Positions 32,534-41,818 are shown, counted from the first letter of the stretch. The stretch: DNA of 64,000 nt from an uncultured Desulfovibrio sp. (GCA_910587035.1 CAJUMQ010000004.1:1-64000), one strand, 5' to 3'. The notes: a model not told the origin generated them from the sequence alone. Numbers and translations are program-made.

Positions 32534-34048
32534 TTATTGCCGCTTTATCTCCATGGCCTTGCGCAGCATTTCATCGGCTGTTGTCACAACCTTGCTGTTG
32601 GACTGGAAGCCGCGCTGATTGATGATCATGTTGACCATTTCCTGGGCCATGTCCACATTGGAATTTTCTATGTTGTAGGCCAGCACCTCGCCATAGTTTT
32701 CGGTTCCGGCCGTGCCCAGCTCCATCTGGCCGGATTCGGCTGTGGCCGAAAAGAGATTGCCGCCCTCGCGTCTCAGGCCGTCCTCGCTGGTAAAGCGGGC
32801 CACAGGTATCTCCCACAGATCCTGATGCTGGCCATTGGAGAAATAGCCCGTGACAACACCATTGGTGCCGATGCTGACATTGCTCATCACGCCTTCGCCA
32901 TAGCCATCCTGCTTGTAGCTGTTGGTCATGCTGGTGGAATTGAAGGCCGTGGTGGGGTACTGAGCGAATACGGCATCCTCGCCCATGGTGGGCATTGCTG
33001 CGCCATTCTGGCCTACCTCCGCTGCGCTGGCTGGCGCATTCTCCCAGCCTCCGGGCGCGCTCATGCCAAAATTCAGGCTCATCTGCGAGCCATCGGCAAG
33101 GGTGAATGCGGGGTTGCCTTCCACCAGCTCTGCAGGCACCCAGTCCTCAAGGTTCTTGCTGCCGGCCTGGCCAGGGGTAAAGGCGGAAATATTGACCAGA
33201 TTGCCTGCGGAATCAAATTCCAGAATGCCGCTCATGAGCAGGCCATCCCCGGCGCCCGCTTCAAGTGGATTGCCCTCGGCATCATACTGGACCGGGTTGT
33301 CGTCCGCTATGATGAACTCCGCCCTGCGGTTGGCGCCATTGGCCGGAGCGCCGTCAAAATAGGCGGTAATGTTGCGGCTGTTGCCCTCCGCGTCATAGAC
33401 TGTCATGGTCTGCGCCGTGGTGTATGCGGAGGATGACAACGGCGTGCCATTGCTGGCATCATACAGGCCCAGCAGGCCAAAATAGGGATTTTCCTCGTTG
33501 ATGGTGGCGTCATCCCTGGTGTTGAGATTGAGGGTCATCTCAATGGAGCTGGTTGTCTTTGCCGGCATGGTGGTGAGGTTGTCGACCTTCACATCGCCAA
33601 GCTCGCCACGGTTGCCATTGGCGTCCAGCTGGTAGCCCTGCAGGGCAAGGCCGGAAGGCGTGCGCCACACACCCTCATTGTCGGCGCGGAAATCGCCGGC
33701 GCGGGTATAGAAGGCGGATGTGCCATCGCTCACCTGAAAGAAGCCCTTGCCATTGATGGCAAGGTCCGTCATGGTGTTGGTGGACTCCATCGCGCCCTCT
33801 GTAAAGCTGGTGCGAATGGCCTCCACCTGCAGGCCCATGCCCACCTGGCCAATGGCCACGCGGGAATCCTCCTGGGCATTCCACCAGTTGCCCATGCTGG
33901 CCTGGGTTTGCGAAATCTGATCCGAAAACAGGATGTCCTGCTTCTTGTAGCCTATGGTGCTGATGTTGGCCAGGTTGTTGGTGGTGACCTGCATGCCCTC
34001 TGACAGGCCCTTCATGCCTGTGGCGCCTATATATAAAGAAGAATTCAC
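32534..34048 (-). CDS. flgE: Flagellar hook protein FlgE
   Basis: 504 residues. The N-terminal rod/hook motif is SSLYIGATGMKGLSEGMQVTTNNLANISTIGYKKQ and the C-terminal one is YNIENSNVDMAQEMVNMIINQRGFQSNSKVVTTADEMLRKAMEIK, the signatures shared by FlgE/FlgF/FlgG. The length and long middle domains (with LALQGYQLDANG and YKQDGYGEGVMSNVSIGTNGVVTGYFSNGQ) fit FlgE, the hook subunit. The start is GTG 34048 with GGAGG 5 bp upstream; the frame continues upstream but without a site. A near-perfect sigma-54 promoter lies about 50 bp upstream, the usual control of hook genes. Confidence 0.92.
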   Translation of the reverse strand: MNSSLYIGATGMKGLSEGMQVTTNNLANISTIGYKKQDILFSDQISQTQASMGNWWNAQEDSRVAIGQVGMGLQVEAIRTSFTEGAMESTNTMTDLAINGKGFFQVSDGTSAFYTRAGDFRADNEGVWRTPSGLALQGYQLDANGNRGELGDVKVDNLTTMPAKTTSSIEMTLNLNTRDDATINEENPYFGLLGLYDASNGTPLSSSAYTTAQTMTVYDAEGNSRNITAYFDGAPANGANRRAEFIIADDNPVQYDAEGNPLEAGAGDGLLMSGILEFDSAGNLVNISAFTPGQAGSKNLEDWVPAELVEGNPAFTLADGSQMSLNFGMSAPGGWENAPASAAEVGQNGAAMPTMGEDAVFAQYPTTAFNSTSMTNSYKQDGYGEGVMSNVSIGTNGVVTGYFSNGQHQDLWEIPVARFTSEDGLRREGGNLFSATAESGQMELGTAGTENYGEVLAYNIENSNVDMAQEMVNMIINQRGFQSNSKVVTTADEMLRKAMEIKRQ

Positions 34049-34097
34049 TCTAGCCTCCCCTTGCTTACGGGAAATAATTTCTCGTTGCCAAATACAT

Positions 34098-34113
34098 AGC
34101 ATTATTCATGCCA
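34098..34113 (-). promoter_or_regulatory. Sigma-54 (RpoN) promoter of flgE
   Basis: Read on the minus strand: TGGCATGAATAATGCT, with GG and GC separated by 10 bases. The match to TGGCACG-N4-TTGC is strong in the -24 half and good in the -12. It is 49 bp before the GTG start. No other site fits in the flgE/M16C intergenic region. Confidence 0.75.
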
Positions 34114-34201
34114 AGATGCTCCCGCATTGTGGGACTAGGCAAAAGCGGCGCCTGCGTTTATACTCTTCCAACAATCAAACAGTAAAAACAGGGGCGGATT
34201 G

Positions 34202-37132
34202 ATGCCTGAAGCTATAAAAAAATATAATTTTGTTCTTGTCTCCGAGCGCACCCTCAGCGAAACAGGCGGCCCGGCCAGACTGTGGCGCCACACCGGCTGC
34301 GGCGCGGAGGTTCTCTCCATCTGCAACGATGATGAAAACAAGTGCTTTGGCGCCAGTTTCTATACTCCGCCCACGGATTCCACCGGTGTGGCGCACATTC
34401 TCGAGCATTCCGTGCTTTGCGGCTCGGCCAGGTTTCCGGTAAAGGAGCCTTTTGTGGAGCTGCTCAAGGGCTCACTCCAGACATTTCTCAATGCCTTCAC
34501 CTTTCCGGACAAGACCTGCTACCCCGTGGCCAGCGCCAATCTGCGCGATTTCTACAATCTCATTGAAGTCTATCTCGATGCCGTCTTCCACCCCCTGCTC
34601 GGCAGGGACATCTTTGCCCAGGAGGGCTGGCACATTGAGGCCGAGAACAGCGTCTCGCCCTGGATTTTCAAGGGCGTGGTCTATAACGAGATGAAAGGCG
34701 TGTACTCTTCGCCGGATTCCATCCTTGCGGAAAAAAGCCAGCAGGCGGTTTTTCCGGACAATCTCTATTGTCTGGATTCCGGCGGCAACCCCGAGCACAT
34801 ACCGGATCTCACCTACGAGGCCTTTTGCGATTTTCACAGCCGCTACTACCAGCCAGGCAACTGCCTCTTTTTCTTCTGGGGCGATGACCCGGAAGATGAG
34901 CGCCTGCGTCTGCTGGATGCCGAGATTGGCAATGCCGGCCCTGCCGGGCCCATGCCAGCCATACCCCTGCAGAAAAAGTTTGCCGCCCCTGTTTTTGTGG
35001 AGGAGGCCTATGCCGCAACAGAGGATGAAAACAGGGCGCTCTTTACAGTCAACTGGCTCCTGGACGAGCGGGGCAATATAGCCGAAGCCATGAAAATGGA
35101 AATGCTGGAGCATATCCTGGAGGGGCTGCCAGGCTCGCCATTGCGCAGGGCTCTAATGGAATCCGGTCTTGGCGAGGATACAACAGGCTGCGGTCTGGAA
35201 ACGGATTTAAGGCAGATGTACTACTCCACCGGCCTCAAGGGCGTTGAGCCAGCCAATTGCGGCAAGGCGGAGGCCATAATTTTTGACACGCTCAAAAAGC
35301 TGGCGGAGGATGGCATCGACAGGGAGGCCGTGGCCGCCGCTGTCAACAGCGTGGAATTCGCATACAGGGAGAACAACTCCGGCCGCTTTCCCCGCGGGCT
35401 TGCGGCCATGATCCAGTCCCTGTCCACCTGGCTGTATGGCGGCGATCCCATTGCGCCCCTGGCCTGGGAGGAGCCCCTGGCCAATATCAAGGCCGCCCTT
35501 GCCAGAGGCGAAAAAATATTTGAGCAGGCCATACGCGACAAGTTTCTAAACAATCCCGCGGTGCGCGTCACCCTGCTGCCAGATCCGCGTCTTGGCGGCG
35601 TGCGGGCGGAGGCGGAGAAAAACCGGCTGGCGCAAATCCGCGATGAGGCCTCCAATATCGAGCGCGAGCATTATGTGGCCGAAACCGCGCGCCTGCAAAA
35701 GGCGCAGCTGGCGCCCGATGACCCTGCCAGTCTGGCCAAAATACCGGCCCTTGGCCTGGCAGATCTGCCCCGCAGGAACAGGACTGTCCCCTGCGAGATT
35801 GAACAGCTGCCGCAGACATTTCTGGCGCATGATCTGCCAACCAATGGCATTGTCTATCTCACCCTGCTGCTGCCAATCCCGGCTTTGCCCCAGCATCTGG
35901 TTCCCTATCTGCCCCTGTTTGGCCGCTCCCTGCTGGAATGGGGCACAGCCAGGGAGGATTACAGCCAGCTGGGCATGCGCATTGCCGCAAACCTTGGCAG
36001 CATGGCCGCCGCGCCTCTGCCTGGCATTCGCCTTGGCACACGCAGCGCTTTTTGCCATCTTGCAATCACGGCCAAGGCAGTTACTGACAGGCTTGATGAG
36101 CTTTTTGCCATCACCAGCGAAATTCTGCTAGAGCCGCAAAAAGACAGTGATATCATCCTGAACCGGGTGGCCCAGATGACTCTGGAGGCCAGGGCCAGGC
36201 TGGAATATGGGCTGCAGGCCGCAGGCAATGCCGCGGCAGCCAGCCGCATCCGCGCCCGGTTCACCGGTGATGGCGCAATTACGGAGCAGATGGCCGGCAT
36301 CAGCCAGCTGGAATTTTTGCGCGGCCTGATTGATGAGCTGGCCGCAACCCCGGAGAAGGTGCTGCGGGCTTTTGAGGAATTGCGGGCTCTGCTCATTACC
36401 GGCAAAAATGCGATTGTGGATTGCGCCGCAGGGCCCGCTGGCATTGCCAGGGCGAGGGACGGAGCGCAAAAACTGCTGGCCAGCCTGCCAGCCGGGACTG
36501 CCCCGGCCACAGGCATCAGCCTGGCCGCATGGCCGCCCATGGCGGATCTGCCGCATGGGGAGGCCTTCATCACTCCTGGCCAGATCAATTTTGTGGGCAA
36601 GGGCGCAAACCTCTATGATCTGGGCTACAAATACAATGGCTCAGCCAATGTCATACTGCGCTGGCTGCGCATGGGCAGGCTTTGGGAGGATGTGCGCGTG
36701 GCCGGTGGCGCCTATGGTGTCACCTGCGCCCTGGACCGCATAGGTGGCACCTTGACCTGCACATCCTATCGCGACCCCAATGTGGACCGCACCCTTGCCG
36801 CATATGACGGCATGTCCGAATATCTCCGCACCTTCAAGCCCACAGCGGCCCAGCTTTCCCAGGCCATTGTTGGCGCTGTCGGCGATCTCGATGCCTACCT
36901 GCTGCCAGATGCCAGGGCGGCCCTGTCCCTTGGCTGGTATCTCTCCGGCCAGACAGCCGAGACAAGGCAGCAGATGCGCGACGAGATGCTGGCCACCACG
37001 GCTGCGGACTTTGCCGCCTTTGCCGATGTGCTGGCGGCCGCGGCCAATGCCGGGGATATCTGTGTGATTGGCGGCGAGGCGGCGGCCACTGCCGCAACAG
37101 AAAATGGCTGGACCAGCGCCAGGCTAATCTGA
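34202..37132 (+). CDS. Insulinase-type zinc metallopeptidase (M16C, presequence-protease-like)
   Basis: 976 residues, with the inverted zinc motif HILEH at residues 65-69 (HxxEH) and the downstream Glu in the VVYNEMKGVYSSPDSIL region. This is the M16C clan of PreP/Cym1 enzymes, which digest short unfolded peptides inside a two-bowl chamber. There is no signal peptide, so it is probably cytoplasmic. The second half is the catalytically inactive bowl. Start at ATG 34202; the frame also reads a TTG just upstream. It is the first gene of a + strand run with the CbiR gene (2 bp gap). The peptide substrate is unknown. Confidence 0.9.
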   Translation: MPEAIKKYNFVLVSERTLSETGGPARLWRHTGCGAEVLSICNDDENKCFGASFYTPPTDSTGVAHILEHSVLCGSARFPVKEPFVELLKGSLQTFLNAFTFPDKTCYPVASANLRDFYNLIEVYLDAVFHPLLGRDIFAQEGWHIEAENSVSPWIFKGVVYNEMKGVYSSPDSILAEKSQQAVFPDNLYCLDSGGNPEHIPDLTYEAFCDFHSRYYQPGNCLFFFWGDDPEDERLRLLDAEIGNAGPAGPMPAIPLQKKFAAPVFVEEAYAATEDENRALFTVNWLLDERGNIAEAMKMEMLEHILEGLPGSPLRRALMESGLGEDTTGCGLETDLRQMYYSTGLKGVEPANCGKAEAIIFDTLKKLAEDGIDREAVAAAVNSVEFAYRENNSGRFPRGLAAMIQSLSTWLYGGDPIAPLAWEEPLANIKAALARGEKIFEQAIRDKFLNNPAVRVTLLPDPRLGGVRAEAEKNRLAQIRDEASNIEREHYVAETARLQKAQLAPDDPASLAKIPALGLADLPRRNRTVPCEIEQLPQTFLAHDLPTNGIVYLTLLLPIPALPQHLVPYLPLFGRSLLEWGTAREDYSQLGMRIAANLGSMAAAPLPGIRLGTRSAFCHLAITAKAVTDRLDELFAITSEILLEPQKDSDIILNRVAQMTLEARARLEYGLQAAGNAAAASRIRARFTGDGAITEQMAGISQLEFLRGLIDELAATPEKVLRAFEELRALLITGKNAIVDCAAGPAGIARARDGAQKLLASLPAGTAPATGISLAAWPPMADLPHGEAFITPGQINFVGKGANLYDLGYKYNGSANVILRWLRMGRLWEDVRVAGGAYGVTCALDRIGGTLTCTSYRDPNVDRTLAAYDGMSEYLRTFKPTAAQLSQAIVGAVGDLDAYLLPDARAALSLGWYLSGQTAETRQQMRDEMLATTAADFAAFADVLAAAANAGDICVIGGEAAATAATENGWTSARLI

Positions 37133-37134
37133 AA

Positions 37135-37938
37135 ATGCCCGGCCTGGAAGCGTGGCCTGAGCGCCCGGATTTTACCATTTCCGCCCCATCCTGGGTTATG
37201 CCCGGCGGCATTGCGGCCAACGCGGCCTTTCTCGCGGGCAGCGTTGACCAATGCGGACTCTGTTTTTTTGAAACCGCAGCCTGCCTCAACTACAGCCAGG
37301 CCGACCTGCCCGCAGACCTTGCCAGCCTGCCCCTGAGCTGGCATATACACATGCCCCTCGATCTGCCCTGGCAGGATGCCCGCGAGACTGCCCAAATTTG
37401 CGCCAGCCTTGCAGCCAAAGCCGCCCATCTGGACATTCGCTATATTGTCATCCACCCGCCAGACTGCCGGAATGGCTGGCCGGACGGCTGCCGGAGTTGT
37501 CGGAAAAAGCTGCAAAAATTCGCGGACTGCTGGCGCAAGCTGGCCCATGGCCAGATTTTGCTGGAAAATGTGCCCTGGTGCGATGTGCAATGCCTTGGCC
37601 GCGATTTTATGGACTCCACCGGCCTTGGCCTTTGTCTGGATGTGGCCCATGCCCTGGCATATGGACAGAAAGAACTTTTGCGATGCTGGCTGCTTTCCGC
37701 CACCGCTCTTGTCCACTGGAGCGCCCCAGGGGATGGCGACAGGCATTTGCCCCTGACAGAGCTTGCTCCAGCGCAATGGCGGCTGGCAGCGCAAATCATG
37801 GCCAGGCTGCCGGCAACCGCCACGCACATGCTGGAGATTTTCAACTGGAATGGCATTGAGGCTTCCCTGCCGAAGCTGGCAGGCATCCATAATCACGCAA
37901 AGAGCCAGGCATGCCACAGCTCCCGTGCAGTGGCCTGA
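37135..37938 (+). CDS. Probable cobamide-remodelling phosphodiesterase CbiR (TIM-barrel)
   Basis: 267 residues of the AP-endonuclease-2/xylose-isomerase TIM-barrel type: FTISAPSWVMPGGIAANAAFLAGSVDQCGLCFFE at the N-terminus, then WHIHMPLDLPW, YIVIHPPD (metal-ligand His), LLENVPW, LGLCLDVAHALAYG (Asp-x-x-His) and MLEIFNW. This pattern fits CbiR, which hydrolyses cobamides to keep the cobinamide part for rebuilding with another lower ligand. CbiR from memory also occurs in sulfate reducers. Cys-rich segment GCRSCRKK is odd. Other sugar-isomerase functions remain possible. Spacing of 2 bp to the peptidase and 12 bp to the next gene suggests one transcript. Confidence 0.6.
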   Translation: MPGLEAWPERPDFTISAPSWVMPGGIAANAAFLAGSVDQCGLCFFETAACLNYSQADLPADLASLPLSWHIHMPLDLPWQDARETAQICASLAAKAAHLDIRYIVIHPPDCRNGWPDGCRSCRKKLQKFADCWRKLAHGQILLENVPWCDVQCLGRDFMDSTGLGLCLDVAHALAYGQKELLRCWLLSATALVHWSAPGDGDRHLPLTELAPAQWRLAAQIMARLPATATHMLEIFNWNGIEASLPKLAGIHNHAKSQACHSSRAVA

Positions 37939-37950
37939 CAGGAGAAAAGA

Positions 37951-39012
37951 ATGACAGCCAGAGCAGAACTGGTGGCCGCCTTCAGGCAGTGGCGGCAGGC
38001 TCTCGATCGCGATTCGCGCTGGTGCATCCTAATCAATGCAGATCCGGATGCCCTTGCCTCCGCCGTGGCGCTCAAGCGCATGATGCACAACAAGGTGCAT
38101 GGCTGCGATATAATGCGCATAAACGAGGTCACAAGGCCGGACAATCTGGCCATGATTCGCTATTTGCGCATTCCGGCGCGTCTGTGGCTGCCGGAAAAGG
38201 CGGCATCCTATGACAATTTCGCGCTGGTGGATTCCCAGCCAACCCACAGCCCTGCCTTCATGGAGCTGAAATACGGCCTTATCATTGACCATCATCCCCC
38301 AACAGATCTTGCGCCATTTCTGGAACCCAATGCATTTTGTGATGTGCGCACCGGCATTGGCGCCACCAGCAGCATCATGACCCAGTATCTGCAGGCCCTG
38401 CGGCTGCGGCCGGGCCCGCTGCTGGCCACGGCCCTGCTCTATGGCATCCGCACGGACACGGGCACCTTTGAGCGGTCCGGCGGCGAGGAGGATCTGCGGG
38501 CTTACCAGTGGCTCTCCCATCATGCGGATAACAATCTGCTGCGGCGCATCAGCCGCAGTGAATATCTGCGCAGCTGGCTGCCATTTTTTTCCCGGGCCTT
38601 CCGCAGCCTTGTGGATTGCGGGGCCGGCGGGGCCTATGCCTCCCTCAATGACATCAAAACGGCCGATCTCATTGTCTCCATAGCCGACTTTTTCACCAAG
38701 GTGCATGGCCTTAAATGGATAGCCGTCAGCGGCATCCTGCACCGCACTGTCATTGTGGTTTTCAGGGGTGATGGCAGCCGCGACATAGGCCGTTTTGCCG
38801 ATGCCTGCTTTTATGATGTGGGCACAGCAGGAGGCCATCGCAACATGGGCCGGGCGGAGTTTCCGGTTTCGGAAATTCCGGAGGGCATCAAACCCGCCGA
38901 GTTCGTGCTGCGCAGGCTGCTGACCCGCAAACTGCGATCCAAAAGCCAGAGAAATCCCCCGCCAGTCATTCCGCTACCCGGAGATGATGAAGCGGATGCA
39001 AAAACAGACTGA
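37951..39012 (+). CDS. DHH/DHHA1 family phosphoesterase (NrnA-like)
   Basis: 353 residues. Motifs in order: INADPDALASAVAL (DHH motif I in the form NADPD), VDSQP, IIDHHPPTDL (the DHH motif), GIRTDTG (Asp) and, in the DHHA1 part, GTAGGHRNMGRAEFPV, a diverged GGH..GGA loop. Such enzymes degrade nanoRNA, pAp or cyclic dinucleotides with Mn2+. In Desulfovibrio the gene near truB is of this type, but here it has moved to the M16C/CbiR run. GGAG lies upstream. Its last 29 bp come just before the NFACT gene. Confidence 0.85.
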   Translation: MTARAELVAAFRQWRQALDRDSRWCILINADPDALASAVALKRMMHNKVHGCDIMRINEVTRPDNLAMIRYLRIPARLWLPEKAASYDNFALVDSQPTHSPAFMELKYGLIIDHHPPTDLAPFLEPNAFCDVRTGIGATSSIMTQYLQALRLRPGPLLATALLYGIRTDTGTFERSGGEEDLRAYQWLSHHADNNLLRRISRSEYLRSWLPFFSRAFRSLVDCGAGGAYASLNDIKTADLIVSIADFFTKVHGLKWIAVSGILHRTVIVVFRGDGSRDIGRFADACFYDVGTAGGHRNMGRAEFPVSEIPEGIKPAEFVLRRLLTRKLRSKSQRNPPPVIPLPGDDEADAKTD

Positions 39013-39019
39013 CACTGCC

Positions 39020-40615
39020 ATGGATGCCCATCTTTTCCGTCTTTTTTGCCAGACATCCCTGCCCCTGCTGCAGGGAGCGCGGATTGAAAAAATTCAGGAG
39101 CCTGCGCCAGGCCTGCTGGCAATATCCGTCTACAGCCAGGGTCACAAAAGACAGTTCTTTTTCCGTTTTGGCCGCAAGGATTCCTTCTGTTTCGCTGGCC
39201 AGAACAGGCTGGCGGCCAATCGTCCACCCTCTGCGCCCATTATGCGAATTCGCCGCTATTTTGCCGACAAACGCATAGCCGCGGCTGTGTGCCAGTTCTG
39301 CAGCCGCAGACTTTGGCTCATGGCCGCCAACGCAAACCTGGCGGGCACGGCTGCCGACCAGAAAACCGTCTGGCTCTGTCTCGATTTGAAAGATGGCCCA
39401 TCCCTGCGCTTTCTGGAGGAGGGGGAGCAGCCTGAGCCGGATGAACCCAACTGGCCGGAGGCTGGCACTCTCGCTGCTGCCATGGCCGACTGGCGCTCCT
39501 GGACTGTGCTCACGCCTGCCTTGCGCAAGACCCTCAGGCTGCTGGATGAACCGGAGGGCATGGCTCTGCTGCAGGATTTGCAACAGGGTCACGGCGATGT
39601 CTTTCTCTACACAGACAGTGATGCGGAGATAACACTGGCCCTTGCATGGCCCCTGCCCGCGGAGCTGGCCAGAAATCTTGGTGAAATCCAGAGGGATGAC
39701 ATCGCTGCCGCCCTGAGCGATGCCGGCCAGAGCCTTGTGCTTGGCAAACTTGCCAGAGACAGGCAAACCGCCCTGCTCAAACCGGCGCAGAAGCGTATTC
39801 GCCAGCTGGGGAAACTTTTGGACAAGCTGGCTGCCGATGAGCAAAAATTCAATAAAATGGCCGCCTGCGCCGGGGAAGCGCGTCGGCTGCAAAACAATTT
39901 GTGGCGCTGGCGCAAGGATGCCAAAGAAAAAACCCTTATTCTCCCTGATGACGGGAGGGAGCTGGCTCTGGACGACAGATTCAGCATTGCGGAAAACATG
40001 GCGCGCATGTTTCATGCCGCCAAACGCGCCAGACGGGGCCTGGAAAAAATAGCCGCACGCAGACAGGAGCTGGCGGACGAACTGCTGGCACTCAAAAATC
40101 TCGATGCAGCCCATGCCCCGGAAATTGCTCCCCAGGTCGAAAATGGCCCAGGGAACAGCCAGGAGCCCGCGCCCAAATCCGGCGCGGCCAGAACACTTTT
40201 GGCTCTGCAGAAAACCCTGCCCAAAAATGTCCAGGCCTATGCCGGCCAAGATGGCTACATCTATCTGCGCGGCAAGGATGCAAAGGGCAATCGCGCCATG
40301 CGCAAATATGCATCTCCCCATGATCTGTGGGCGCATGTGGCCAGCGGACCTGGCGCGCATGTTATAATCCTGAGGCAGAATCCTGGCATCGAAGTGCCGG
40401 ACACCACCCTTGACGAGGCTGGCGCCCTGGCGGCTGCAAAAAGCTGGCTCTGCGCCGCGGCCAATGCCGATGTTGTCTTTGCGGAGCTAAGACATGTCAA
40501 ACCGGTAAAGGGCGCTCCAGATGGCAAGGTGGTCTATGACAAGGTGTACCAATCCAGACGGGTGCCGGTTGAGCCAGACATTGAAAGCCGCCTGACCGGC
40601 ATGGCGACAAAATAA
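39020..40615 (+). CDS. NFACT-family RNA/ribosome-binding protein (RqcH-like, DUF814 C-terminus)
   Basis: About 531 residues. The N-terminal NFACT-N domain (MDAHLFRLF...GARIEKIQEP) is followed by a helix-rich coiled-coil middle (about 240-370, with long Leu/Lys/Ala helices) and a C-terminal NFACT-R domain (IYLRGKDAKGNRAMRKYASPHDLWAHVASGPGAHVIIL). In Gram-positive RqcH this architecture recognises stalled 50S-peptidyl-tRNA and adds C-terminal alanine tails. The conserved Asp-Arg pair of active RqcH seems to be Ser-Arg here (CSRRLWL), so tailing activity is doubtful. The start MDAH fits the family; several upstream ATGs overlap the DHH gene. Confidence 0.8.
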   Translation: MDAHLFRLFCQTSLPLLQGARIEKIQEPAPGLLAISVYSQGHKRQFFFRFGRKDSFCFAGQNRLAANRPPSAPIMRIRRYFADKRIAAAVCQFCSRRLWLMAANANLAGTAADQKTVWLCLDLKDGPSLRFLEEGEQPEPDEPNWPEAGTLAAAMADWRSWTVLTPALRKTLRLLDEPEGMALLQDLQQGHGDVFLYTDSDAEITLALAWPLPAELARNLGEIQRDDIAAALSDAGQSLVLGKLARDRQTALLKPAQKRIRQLGKLLDKLAADEQKFNKMAACAGEARRLQNNLWRWRKDAKEKTLILPDDGRELALDDRFSIAENMARMFHAAKRARRGLEKIAARRQELADELLALKNLDAAHAPEIAPQVENGPGNSQEPAPKSGAARTLLALQKTLPKNVQAYAGQDGYIYLRGKDAKGNRAMRKYASPHDLWAHVASGPGAHVIILRQNPGIEVPDTTLDEAGALAAAKSWLCAAANADVVFAELRHVKPVKGAPDGKVVYDKVYQSRRVPVEPDIESRLTGMATK

Positions 40616-40616
40616 C

Positions 40617-40641
40617 AAAGCCTGCGCAACGGCAGGCTTTT
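40617..40641 (+). terminator. Terminator after the NFACT gene
   Basis: AAAGCCTGC (40617-40625) pairs with GCAGGCTTT (40632-40640) and ends with a short T-run (CTTTTG). It directly follows the stop codon and ends the run from 34202. Confidence 0.75.
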
Positions 40642-40671
40642 GCAAGAATGATTACTTGCGCAAAATATTTG

Positions 40672-40836
40672 GAACATTCAGCAGTTGAAACGCTCTGCGC
40701 TTTTCAACCATGTGCGCTGGCGTTTTCCCGCGTAGCGGGGCAGGCGCATGAAAAATTCAATTTTTCCGCTGACTTTTGCGCGGGCGCTTCAGAAGGCGCG
40801 CCTCGCATCCGCCTGTTCTCAATCAGCGAATGCCCT
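40672..40836 (+). repeat. Dispersed palindromic element, copy B (about 165 bp)
   Basis: This copy aligns with copy A (13943) at both ends but lacks its inner block of about 140 bp: GCAGTTGAAACGCTCT, CTTTTCAACCATGTGCGCTGG, AAAAATTCAATTTTTCCGCT, ACTTTTGCGCGGGCGCTTCAG and a GAATGCCCT end that matches GCAAATGCTCT of copy A. Similarity over the shared parts is roughly 80 percent by eye. Its unique insert CCCGCGTAGCGGGGCAGGCGCATG sits at the middle. The end reaches into the stop codon (40835-40837) of the PfkB gene, so the element forms the 3' end of that mRNA. Confidence 0.7.
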
Positions 40837-41788
40837 AGAACCTGACCTGCTCCGGCAGCGGGCCATAGGCTTTTTCATAGCGATCCTTAAAGTCTGTCGG
40901 GGTGTATCTGTGCTCCTGAGTGCCCAGGCATTCTATGGCAAAGCTGGCGGAAACCGCGCCCAGTTTGGCGGCCTCCACCACTGAAAGCGCGCAGGCCAGC
41001 CCCTTGAGCAGGCCTGCGCGCTGGGCATCGCCGGCTCCTGTGGGATCGGCCAGCTTCTGCACCGCCACAGCCGGCACATGCACATCCGTGCCATCAACGC
41101 CGCGCACACGCACACCCTCGGCGCCAAGGGTGGTCACAAGCCACAGAGTGCGCCCCAGAAGGGCCTCCTCGCTCATGCCGGTGGCCTTGCAGATCATGTT
41201 CAGCTCATAGTCATTGGTTATGCACGCAAATGAGCCCTCGATGGCCTTGCGCAAATCCTCGCCAGACAGCACGGGCAGCTGCTGGCCAGGGTCATAGATA
41301 TAGGGCACACCATGGCTGCGATAAAATTCCGGCAGTCGGCGCATGTCCTCCACATTGCCGGGAGAAATTATGGCAATGTCATGCTCCGGCGACAGGCCGG
41401 GGAATTTATAGTCGCTGGGCATGGCCATTGCTCCGGCATAGAAACCGGTTATCTGGTTGCTGTTCAGGTCTGTGGTGATGTAGCAGAGAGCCGTAAAAAT
41501 ATCGGGGCAAATGCGTATGCCCGAAAGCGGCAGGCCAAGACTGGCCAGAGCTTTGGCATAATCGTCAAAATCCCTGCCGGCTGATGCCACAATGACGGGC
41601 TTTTCGCCCAGCAGGGCCAGGGAGAAGGCGATATTGCCCGCGCAGCCGCCCCGCCTTTCATCCATGCTGTCCACCATAAAGCTGACATTGAGCATATGCA
41701 GCTTGTCCAGCAGGATATGATCCTTGAAATTGCCATGAAAGGTCATGATTCTGTCAAAGGCCAGTGAGCCGGAAACATAAATCGCCAT
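40835..41788 (-). CDS. PfkB-family carbohydrate/nucleoside kinase (adenosine-kinase-like)
   Basis: 317 residues. Signatures: SGSLAFDRIMTF at the N-terminus, RRGGCAGNIAFSLALLG (the GG-x-x-xN motif of PfkB/ribokinase), YITTDLNSNQI and the catalytic DPTGAGDAQRAGLLKGL near residue 255. The short two-strand lid and IAIISPGNVEDM pattern are like those of adenosine kinase/5-dehydro-2-deoxygluconokinase relatives; the substrate is not certain. Its 3' end lies in the palindromic element. The gene is probably transcribed alone, 30 bp after the ilvN stop. Confidence 0.85.
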   Translation of the reverse strand: MAIYVSGSLAFDRIMTFHGNFKDHILLDKLHMLNVSFMVDSMDERRGGCAGNIAFSLALLGEKPVIVASAGRDFDDYAKALASLGLPLSGIRICPDIFTALCYITTDLNSNQITGFYAGAMAMPSDYKFPGLSPEHDIAIISPGNVEDMRRLPEFYRSHGVPYIYDPGQQLPVLSGEDLRKAIEGSFACITNDYELNMICKATGMSEEALLGRTLWLVTTLGAEGVRVRGVDGTDVHVPAVAVQKLADPTGAGDAQRAGLLKGLACALSVVEAAKLGAVSASFAIECLGTQEHRYTPTDFKDRYEKAYGPLPEQVRF

Positions 41789-41818
41789 TGCTGCTGTTCC
41801 TGGTGAATGTTTATATTG

